A stretch of DNA of 64,000 nt from Mugil cephalus (Eukaryota; Chordata; Actinopteri; Mugiliformes; Mugilidae). Location: NCBI RefSeq assembly GCF_022458985.1, contig NC_061779.1:17281001-17345000 (forward strand). The letters are read 5' to 3'. Shown in pieces: positions 47,902 to 58,343 of this stretch. The position numbers were made by a program, and so were the translations under genes. Every line of letters starts with the position of its first letter. The stretch's first letter is position 1. Under the pieces are notes generated by a model, which saw only the letters and a program-made list of their open reading frames with translations, had not been told where the DNA came from and made no database searches.

Positions 47902-50900
47902 GGTTGCGTGTCTGAAAGCCAAAAAAGAGAGGAGAATTAATTGGCCAAGTCGACTTCAGCGGCGTAAAAACTGCGGCATTCTGTGGGAATGAGATAACAA
48001 CAAAGAGGGACGCGAAGCAGATTTAAGATGAAGAAACTGTGCAATAAAAAAAGAAGAAACGTGGGCCGTCGGCCTCCGAGAGAGCTTAATAGTGAAAGAG
48101 CCACAGAAGAACGACGACAACAGGAAAATGTGCACAGTGGGGGGGGGGCTGATTAAACACAGCCTCGGCCTTCAAAGCGGCAACGTCGGCCCAATTCATT
48201 TTCAACAGCCACGTTTCACCAGCTTTTAAAGGCCCGGCCTCCTCTGATCCACACTTTCATGAGGCTTTATGACAATACGTGAGAGCAAGCTAGTTAACAA
48301 ATGCAGTTTGCAGTTTTTTGACAGAGGAGGAGCCGGCCCGGTTTGAAAGACTACCACTAAGTGATAAGTGGCGAAGTCATGATAACTGTGTGGAGACCAT
48401 AACAGCTCGTGTGGCTACATGCTATTGTTGTCACCCACAGGAACAGGGAAGCTAGGCCCATCTACAGCTTTATTTACTGGCTAGCTTGGTTAGGAGCTGC
48501 GTTTTACCAACAGTTTCGAGACGAGTCCACGTTCAGTAGGTCTGGCCGATATCATATGACCGAATTACCCACATTAGCGTTGTGAATCAGACCCTCGAGG
48601 CAGGACTGCAGCTGCCTGACGTTTTGAGTCTGCACAACGCCGCCTGCGCTCTTTTGAATTCACTTTCCCCCCTCACACTCGAGAGTTTGTCTCCTACATG
48701 TGTGACTTTCCTGTGAGCGAGGTTTTCCTCTGAGAAAACACCTGTAGGTCAAGTCAGCGCCACACGTACAGTCGCAAAACTCTGCCGCGAGAGCCCTCCT
48801 GGCAACGTGACTCGCAGCCTGCGCTTTCGCAAAGGCCAACGAAAATATTTAACACAACCAGACCCTTTCCTACACAGTGAGCGCCGAAAATATAACCAGC
48901 CATTGTGGTTATTGAAGGAGCCTGAAAATATCCTAGGAAGACAACTCCCTGTGTATCAGATTACAGCTGTGCTCTTCTCTTTCACTTCAAAAACTGTAGC
49001 TCCCTCCCGGTGTCAGCACACAGAATGGTGCGGGTTCAATCTGAAGGATTATTTTTAAGGGATTTGTGATGTTTGCACCTTTTTTTGGGGGGGAGGAACT
49101 AAGGCTCAGTCAAACTTTCTATGCTGTAAGTTACGTTTAAGTCGCGTTGGAAGCACACTCGAGTGACACGCAAATAAACCGTGTTTACATTGTCTCGTTA
49201 AGGCGCCTGTCTTCCTCTTCAGCTGATTAGCAGATATGCAAAAAAGGGAAGCGATAATTTCACATTTCTCTTATCTTTCAGACGTGCTGGTACGAGAGCA
49301 AGAAATGCCTATTTTTAAAAAAAATGACACAGACTTTTTAAAATTAACAGCACCTGACCAAATGTACTGATCTTCAATTTGACTCCCAGCCCAGACAGAA
49401 CTTTGCAGTGTGTCATTCCTCCACCACCTCCCCCGCCCCCTCATTTCCTGTCTCCACTATGCTGAACAAATATAAGGAAAAAAATAACAAATAAACCAAA
49501 ATGCACATTCATGATGTGCTGGGTCGGAAGCACCGCCAGTCTTCATTTTTTTGACAGATGCGCGACCGTCACTGAACACAGAGTAAATCTAGTAACACAT
49601 GACCCACAAAACTACGAATGTAAAGTTGTTGTTTTTTTTGTGATCACGTCTGCAAATAAAACCCACAAGTTAAATTTCACCAAGTGACATAGCCTACTCT
49701 CATTTGAATTTCGCACTGATAAACAAATGCTCGATGGCGCTTCTCATTCGGCGTGCTCGGCAGGGTTTTTGAGCTTCATGTCTAGCACGCAACCCGAAAA
49801 GTAGGTTTATCCAAAGACGGCTGATGACACTATTACTGACCCGCTATTAAACGTATCTGATAACCTAAATGCCGACGCAATTTCACGTTAACCAAACAGA
49901 CCACGCAACAGATACCCCTGCAAAGCACATAATCCTTAAAGGAGATTGTTGGTCTTTATGTCTAGATGTTGAGCAGCCGTGCGGATTAAAAAAGGCTTAG
50001 TTATGACAGCCATTGTTTGCTGACTGAGCCCTGCCACGTGAATACCGCTCCCAACAATGCCTCAGTGCTCCTGATTGTACTTTTCAAACAACGAATGAAA
50101 CACGCAAACAGGCCCAAGTCAAGTTATCCTGAAGGAGCCAGGCTATTTTAGCACGTAAGCTCACACGCTGATGAAGTGAGGGGTCGTTTTATATTATACA
50201 TATATATATATATTAATTATAAGTTTCGTAGGCAAGACCAGCCACATTACAATACTCCCTGAAAGCAAATGATACTGTTCCAAGGTGAAAAGAAAAAGAC
50301 TGGAAAGAGCAGTGGAAATTCAAACTGGAGTCAAAGAACAATGCCAGCAGTGCCGTTACTACCTTGTGTAACAAGTATAGTAGAAAGCTGCTGAAATCAA
50401 AGGATGATTATGGATGGCAAGGTTGGGGGCGGTTGGAAGTTTAGAAGAGGCTCAGGTTGGTGTAAAAAAAAAAGAAAAAAAGACAACAGGAAGTATTTAA
50501 AGTAGTAAACTTTCCAAAAATCCGTGACCTCACGGAGACTACTGTGTCTTTTCTCTGTGCAGCCCCCCCTTTTCCTGCCATGTGGCTTGGCACAGTGTGC
50601 GATCGCACGCAATTAGCGTTCGCAGGGGAATAAAAGAATTAGAAGTGTTTAGCTGAAATCAGTGCTTATTGTCCAAAAACAAAAAGAGCAAGTTGAGAAA
50701 CACGAGGCGCAGGGAAGATTACAGCGTCAGTGGCAGATGGCTGCAACTGTGTCTGTAATGGACCCAGCGTGGATCAGCTACAGGCCTGTGGAACACAAAA
50801 AGTCAGGCAACGTGCCAGCACCTCCTCCTCCTCCTAAAGGAAATATATGACCTCATTTACACATCTGTGAGGCCATTGCGCCGGAATGAACCTGTCTGCA

Positions 50901-53342
50901 CGATGTACAAAATCATTAATACCATAATACAAACACGCGTTAACATCTGCAAACTAGGTCCATTATTCATCTGTATTAAAACAGGATGTAGCTTGTTGAC
51001 CCCGGTGGCTTCTTGACGACCACTGAAAGGTTGATTTTTTCCTTTTTTGCCTCAGTGGGAGGAAATGGTTTCATTTCATTTCTAAAAACTGTTTTTTTTG
51101 TGGGAATTCACCTTTGTGAAAGCGAAAGCATGGGACCAGCAGCAATGACCACAGATTTCACTGTGATTGACGTCTGTAAAAGCTTCCGCTGTCATGGTTC
51201 ATAGGATGCATGTTATCTAGATAAAGTGTCGTCAGCTCGGTCGCCTCTCGAGTTGATTGGCCTCATTAATTTTTGTGGGATGGAGGGGATTCCCGACTCT
51301 GAGAAATGAGTAAAAAGACTAAATACAATAAAATCCCCTACTGTGGTTGGTTGCCAGGTAACCTTCTTACCATTCTGTGGAAATGATGAAGCATCACCGG
51401 CAACGGGACTAAACAGAGATTTGTGTTATCACTACCGCATCGCCATTTCAACCACTTAAAAATCTACATAGAAAAAATGACGACACTTATTTTTTGCTGA
51501 TCTCTTAATTATTTGAAGGCAATCTAGGACCATTCCACCTGAACCCTGAAGCTCTGCTTCTTCAAACGTGAAGTCAATACAGGAAAACAAACACTGTTTC
51601 CGAGTAACTGATGGATCAAGTCATTTTTTTTTTCTTCCCGCAACCCAAGAGTTTGATTCCTTCTCCTTGCTCCACTATGTGCACCGGCTCGGATATTGTG
51701 TGTGTCTATCTGCTTGTAAACACCAATATTGCTCAAAAGCTTCCAGCTGACACAAGCGGAGAAGTGTGGTAACTTTATGTCACCTAGCCTGTGAGCAGTT
51801 TACTCATTCCTTCGCCTCAATGGCCGCCTCATTACAGCCTACAGCCGGGTATGTTGTAGTGAGGGCAACGGCGCTGTCAACAAGGCCCAAACATGGGGAG
51901 GACCACCCAAAGCCTGGAATTTAAATATTATTTTTATCTCGGACAGAAAACCACCATGTGGCCTGAAAGCAGCGCTCGGCTCTCGGGAGAGATTTCACAT
52001 TAATTTACAACATGGTTAGTTAGATGATATTACATCCACTAGAGATGAACGGAGCAACGTCCAATTTGAGAAACAACCAGCAGAAAGTCGATAATGACAT
52101 TTACTCCTAATGCCGAGAATATCAGACACACAGAGCTCATTTAGTGGCCACTAGAAGCAATTTCGAGCAGCAGTTGATGCTGAAATTCCTGATTAGTTTT
52201 ACCGAGGGAAGTAAATGTTCAGGGGCACAAATAAAGTTTAATGACTCAGGCCGAGTTATTATTCAAGATGACTCATATTAAGAGCAGTGAATCAGTGTGA
52301 TGGTAACAGCAGGAAATACGTCCTGACTTTTAGGTCCATCTAATAAATCTGTGCATGTAAGCATCAACGGATGTATTACACTACATCAATGTGGCAATTT
52401 CCTTTCAAAAGGTTCCTCAGGAAACATGTCTGTTTGTCGTTACTCAAATATGGTAAATAATGCTCCGCGTAGAGAGAGAGTTTTAATAAAGCCTTAGTGT
52501 GAGGCTTCACTGAAAATTAAAGGGATTAATGAAAGGAGGCAAAAATATCCTTCACTTGATTATTTCTCATCCTAATAATTTCAAAAGCAGCATGTGTGAC
52601 TCTTATTGATTCAGACAACTAGCAAGGGGGCCCCTACTGACACTGAATGGAGGGGGGCCTCAGATTTCAGTGCTACGCCTCTGCTCACAGTGGTGAGAGT
52701 TGGTAACCTGTCAAAACTTTTTTTTTAGTTAAAAAAAAGCCAATAGCTTCTTAGTTTCATCTTGTTTAGCTGTGGTACACACACATTTCTGTAGCAGAGA
52801 TCCTATGATGCGGACTATTATCCAAACGCACCGTTTATTTAACTTACCCACTACAGTTCGCTGTTAATTCTTTAACCCCTCCAGCACAGAAAATATATAA
52901 AGAAATATATAAAGAAACAATCAAGACATAAAAACCTGACATGTTTGAAACAGCTGTTCAACTACTAGATGACTAATGACTACGCGCTAAAGACGTGACT
53001 ATGGCACATTTTAACTGTCAAGAGTTTTCCTCTTCTTCTGAAAACTCCGTCGTCTTTGTGAACTTGCATCAACACAGACCCAGCATTTCATTTATTTATT
53101 TCCCACGTCTGAAAAGTTAACCGAAAGTTTCCTGACTCTTTTTTTTATCATGTCAAAGACTACGGGACGTCTCAGGAAGTCATCTTCAACTCGACTCAGG
53201 TAGGTAACACGTTTGTTGGTAACTCGTTGTCTGTTAGTTTAATGTAAATACTGAAGCACAAAGACACACAAAGACATGTTCCCGTACTCTTAAACTCGCG
53301 TTATTACTGGCTACGAAGGTGTAGGGTATGAACGACACTTAC

Positions 53343-53420
53343 TTTTTGTTGGTGTTTCCAGAAGCGGCTGGTGGAGGACGAGTCTGTCTTCTCTGCTGTA
53401 CGAGACTGAAGAGACTGGTG
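53343..53420 (-). other. cd82: probable 5' UTR exon of cd82
   Basis: On the minus strand the sequence ending CACCAACAAAAA is followed by a perfect donor (GTAAGTG, from 53342 down). The next acceptor on this strand with coding support is the ATG exon of cd82 at 47911, giving a 5.4-kb first intron, as in other CD82 genes that have non-coding leaders. The 5' end (about 53420) is a guess. No TATA box or strong CpG island was found. Confidence 0.5.
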
Positions 53421-53616
53421 AGAAACGTGTGTTGAACCGTGTCTTTGTGTGTGTGTGTGTGTGTATAAGACTGTACAATTGTTCACACACCCCACCGTGC
53501 GGTTGTCGACATGGTTGCGCCTCTTAACCCTCTCCTGCCTAAACCACCATGCACAGCTACCAGCAGACCACAGGCAGGGGGCGGCCCTAGACTCTGAGGG
53601 GCCACATGTTGCTCGA

Positions 53617-54210
53617 AGTCAAGTGTCAAACATAGGGCCCGCGGGCCAAACGTGGCCCGCCAGAGGGTCTAATCTGGCCAGTGGGATGAATTTACAAAAA
53701 AATGTCATTAACATTTACTTCAGTTTTCCAGTAACTGCTGTATAACTATAACACAGCACTGAGACACAGGACTACACACAAACTATACGTCTGTATGTGA
53801 CAGATAACACTCTGCACATTATTTCTGTTTCCTTCCTGTATTCACATTTTTTCAATTTACTTATTTTCATAATTCTGTAAATAACGTGTATGTAGTAGAT
53901 TGTGTTCTTCCTGTTATATATAGTATGTATGGTGTTGAGTGCCTGTACATTGCTGCTGCAAATGTGAAATTTCCCAGTTTGGGATTAATAAAGCATCTAT
54001 CTATCTAAAATTGCACTTCTTTTACTTAAGAAATGTCCGGTCGTTCATTACGTGCTGTGTAATAGTGCAGTTTATTAAATGTAGACACTTTCACAATGTA
54101 CTTTTTTGCACAAAAACAAAGGGTAATATTTATAGTTGTCATTACATATATATACATATATATACACATATAAACCTCTGAACTAAAATGAGTTTGGCAC
54201 TCCTGCAGTC
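53617..54210. mobile_element. hAT-like non-autonomous element, interrupted by a LINE/SINE tail
   Basis: The left end AAGTGTCAAACATAGGGCCC, then GGGCCAAACGTGGCCCGCCA, and the right end ATGAGTTTGGCACTCCTGC form imperfect terminal repeats of the type caggggtgtcaaactcattt, which I know from Charlie-like hAT elements in vertebrates. The middle is interrupted by the retroelement tail at about 53750-54008. It lies about 200 bp upstream of the presumed cd82 first exon. Confidence 0.6.
53750..54008 (+). mobile_element. LINE/SINE 3' tail with (ATCT)n end
   Basis: Ends with AAATTTCCCAGTTTGGGATT, then AATAAAGCATCTATCTATCT, the typical fish non-LTR retrotransposon 3' end: a 'tttccc...gggattaataaag' motif followed by a short simple repeat. 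No reverse transcriptase is present. The left boundary is approximate. It looks inserted within the hAT-like element. Confidence 0.55.
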
Positions 54211-55815
54211 AGCCTCTAGATGATATTATCATCAGGTAAAAGACTGAAATGGTTCATGGGCTCAGAATTTATGTCATTGTCACAGATTAATAGCAGAAGT
54301 TATGGTTATTATTATCGAAACTGAAACACACTGACATTTAATAGATCTGTTCACATTCATTGTTTTTTTGGGTGGGGGAATATTGAAGCTGTGTTATGAG
54401 AGGTTTAAATGTTTTCTATCTGTTGTTTTGAACTTTTGAACTTTGTCATGGGGGAGCTACTTCATTATACAGTATACTGGATACTAGTTATTAATCTTAA
54501 TAGTACTATAGCAATGTTGATTAAGTCCCCGGCCACACAAGGATCCTACAGTTTTTCACGTGGTTGCAGCTGCAGTAAAGTATGACGTTTCTCAGCTGAT
54601 GTAGGATGTTGACAGGGACTGTCTAATGCTGTGATCACATTAAGTGTTTTGGGTTCATTTTGAAATGATATGATCATTTATTGATGATTGTGAGAAAACA
54701 AAGTCTTTCAAAACACAACACAGTTATTCTTTGTCATGAGCTAGTGTCTGCGATATATAATGCAAATGATTCAGTGAAATTATCAGCTGTTTTAGTTACT
54801 TGCTAGGTAGCTGTAGGTTGATCATAAACTGCTATTAAACAAACTTGAAAAATACATATTTCACACGGCTTTTAAATGATTCATTGTACGTCATTCTGAA
54901 ATATTGTTTTGACAAAATGCATCAAGAAATAAACCAGGACGCAATACTGGGTGGAAAGTATGGGGGAAATGCATACAAGCAGGGGCATATGGGAGCCGTT
55001 TGTCTATAAACAACCTTAACTACACACATATTTCCTGGGCCACACAATCCCCCCTTTCACCTTCGCTGCCCAGCGTGTGTGGAAGAGGAACGAGGCCTCT
55101 CAGACGGGGAGGGTTGAGGTAGAACATGGCACACCGAATTTGCTGAAAGATCTTTGTCTAGACCTGGACATGATCATGTTATGACATGTTGAACAGTGTC
55201 AAATCAGTAAACACTAAACTAAAGGTGAGCTTACATCAGCGCTCTTGTGTTTCTTTGTTGGGACATGCTGTGGTTTCTGTTTTGTGGAATGATGCATTCA
55301 GACGAATTTAGCAGGAACTAATGCTCAAGGGGCTCTACTTTTAATGTTAGTCTAGGTAGGTGGAAGCTGTTCAAGGTTGTTCCTCCTTCAGTTTAACTGA
55401 ATAACTGGGGTTTAAAGTCAGTGCTTCACACTTCCTGCTGGGTATCACCTCCCATATTAACATGACACTAGTATTCAGGTAATAAATAAATTAAAGTTCA
55501 AACCAGACTGCTCTGGTTGAATGGGATTCAACTGATTTGAGAGGGGTACTGTAAATAAAAATGAGTGCCTAATAACCATGCAGACATCAGGTGGTGTGTC
55601 AAGTTTCTGGGTGGAAGCAAGATGGTGGTAGCAAAACCACAAGTTGCACAAACAAGTATTTTTTTCCTCTTAATTGATGCCTCAAGGTGAATTTCTTTCT
55701 CTGCTGCCACTACCGGTCTGGCGCCCTGGGAGAGGTTTGGGGGTTAGGATTGATAGTTACAGTCATGCATCTTTATGAGAAAGGATGAACAAGTCTTCAA
55801 AATAAACAAGTGTTC
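54211..55815. other. intergenic spacer between cd82 and tp53i11
   Basis: AT-rich, no coding exon. The spacer between the 5' end of cd82 and the 3' end of tp53i11 is short, about 2-5 kb depending on which tp53i11 poly(A) site is used. Confidence 0.5.
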
Positions 55816-55821
55816 TTTATT
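55816..55821 (-). other. tp53i11: candidate distal poly(A) signal of tp53i11
   Basis: AATAAA on the minus strand, about 2.4 kb past the stop codon, with AT-rich, 3' UTR-like sequence before it. Another canonical AATAAA is at 57042-57047, giving a 1.2-kb 3' UTR. Either or both could be used. Confidence 0.35.
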
Positions 55822-57041
55822 TCAAACTAAATAATGGAACCCCATAACAATGCATTGAGGTACAATATACCACATATATACATAAAAACACAATGCTACA
55901 ATTTGAAACTGTTATACAAGGTATGCTATTCACAACAGTATATTGTATGTTGGATGAGGGAAGGAACAGCTCAACTCACTATTTTCAAGGACACAAGTTA
56001 CCAATGCAATATTTACGTCAGAGAAGCGGGAGGATGAAAGCGACGCTTCTTTACCTCCCTCCGTCTGCCCGCCCCCGAAATTGCCGATCTCTCCAAAAAT
56101 ATCCCGCTTCACAGACCTTTGAACATTTCACAAGGCTGATGGTTTGAGGCTTGTAGAGTTGACGGAAATGGAACGACTTTTCTCTTCTGGTCCGTAATTA
56201 TCATGCTAGTCAGGACGGAGCAGGTTGGGGCACACAGTGTCACTCTGGAGAGCCGCAGCTAATTAAACACTGGAAAGAAGGATAATTACTACTTTTCAGG
56301 GGGACGGGAGACCTCACCCATGTTCCCTATCTGAACCGAAGCTCGCCCAAGTAACAAGCACATCTGCCTTCAGAGCTGGACTTGCATCTGCAAACCCACA
56401 ATAACTCCGACCTCAGGACCACTCCCTTCTAGGGCACAGCTCAACGTGGTCATTTGCAACAATGCGGACCACCTTTGGAGACCTGCAGTGGGCTCCTGCT
56501 TCAAGCTAAGTTTACAAAAGAAGCCCCCTATTTATAGAGTGTATGAGTTGCAGAGATCACAGTTGACAAATTAGCATTGCTGGCGCAGCTCTAAAGCTGA
56601 GCTGGGATGTCTCGTACCTGAGGACATGCCAAGTAACGGGAGGTAGAAAATAAGCTGAGCTGACTGACTGGAGGAGAACTGGTTGGGTTAGAACTGCTAT
56701 AACGTACATATAATTTAACTTCCCTATAGGTCAACTTTTCCTTCTTCTCAGGTTTCTGTTTTCTCACTTTTGGTTATTGTACCCGTTCACTGCTATTTGC
56801 ATCTTGACAATTATTAGCTGTACTTTCTAGTTGGTGACAGCTTGCTACAAAGCTTGACCTATTTCATTTGGTGGATTATATTGCATGCAAGATGTTAAAA
56901 GACAGATGTCACTTAAATAGGTACAAAAAATAAAAATAAAACACGCAGAGAGTAGGATTAACCTGTGAAAAAAAATCACTTAACTAATACTGAATAAGTT
57001 CCCTGTTTGGTTCACAAGAACACCACATGATAGTAAATACT

Positions 57042-57047
57042 TTTATT
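57042..57047 (-). other. tp53i11: candidate proximal poly(A) signal of tp53i11
   Basis: AATAAA on the minus strand about 1.2 kb past the tp53i11 stop codon, preceded by CTTCTTGTAAATGTGTA. Confidence 0.35.
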
Positions 57048-58209
57048 TACACATTTACAAGAAGATGCAGTGTTGATGACTGTTCTTTTGAGTAGTTTTA
57101 AGGCAAGACTAAGGATATGGTGTATGTTAAATAAAAAAAGATCTGTGCTACATCGCTAAAGAAGAGCCAGCTCTGGTTTGTTTATCTCGCGCGGTGACGT
57201 GCTCGTCTTCTCACACTAGCTTTACGGTAAAGGTCAGAATATTATTCAGGGCTACGCGAGTCCCGCGTGGAGAGAACGACGCTGCGTTTCTGTACAAGTC
57301 ACTTAACACGCCTGCATTGATCTCAGTAGTGAACTGTACAAAGTAATCCCCGTTCACTTTGAGAGAACCTTTTGATTGATAGCTCAAGGAATAAAAATAA
57401 GATGTCCCTGAAAAACGTTTTCAATTTTTTTTCTTGTCAGCTTGAATGAGCCTGAGCCTGTGATTTAGAGTAAAAGCTGTTCTTTAAGAGTTTCCTCAGA
57501 GCGCTGACTAAGAAGCAGTGTAAGAAAAGATTCACTGTCACTCATCCAGCATGTTTTTTTGTGTGTTTTTTTTCCAGTGAGTGGGCTCACTGGAGAGCTG
57601 TCAGAAGGCATGCATGAGTTCAGATATGCAGGCTTGGCTTTAGCGTACATATAATATGATATACATCAACAGTATCAAACGGGAAACACAAGATAGCACA
57701 AACTCTTGGTCCTTGGTTGTGATTAAGAAACAATTTCAAGAGCCAAAGTCAACAGAATACACCAAATACTGAGCCCAGAAGTCATGTAGCCGTACATGGA
57801 CAATACAGTCAAGTGTTAAAAATTACCCTATACTGTACATACTAATAACCAGGTGACACGAGATTGCAACGCACTACAAACCGCTAGCTCTTTCTTTAGA
57901 GAACAGCAACGCACGAGGGAGGGAAGAGTGTTGAGAGGGGCCTGGCCTCACAGTCCAGTGTAAGAGTAGGTCACATTCACTATGAAGTTTCTCGTTGTTG
58001 TTGTTGTAGAGTCTGGGACGTGAGACTGTGCTCATCTGTTAAACACCGGGGCTTACATAAGGCTAGGTCCCACACTAGGGGGCAGGGGGCATTGACTGGC
58101 AAAGTAATGATCCGAGTCCCAATCAAATACTAATCCAAACCTTCTGAACCCACGTTTGTGATCTGTGCTCAAGAGTCCCCACCCTGGAAGTTTCCCCACA
58201 GTTCACAGC

Positions 58210-58343
58210 TCAGATCTTCTTGGGCTTTCGGCCCAGGTGGTAGTAGTAAGCGACGGTGACGACCAAGAAGAGTACTCGGCTGAGGAGCAGGAGGATGGCG
58301 CCGTTGGGCAGGATGCCGAGCTCCATTAGAGTGATGCATGTCA
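58210..58343 (-). CDS. tp53i11: tp53i11 last coding exon: TM3 end, TM4 and tail
   Basis: 134 bp ending in TGA (58210-58212). It encodes [20 protein letters not shown], then [15 protein letters not shown] and HLGRKPKKI, the first codon being split with the previous exon. The acceptor is TTGCGGTTTCAG. Confidence 0.95.
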
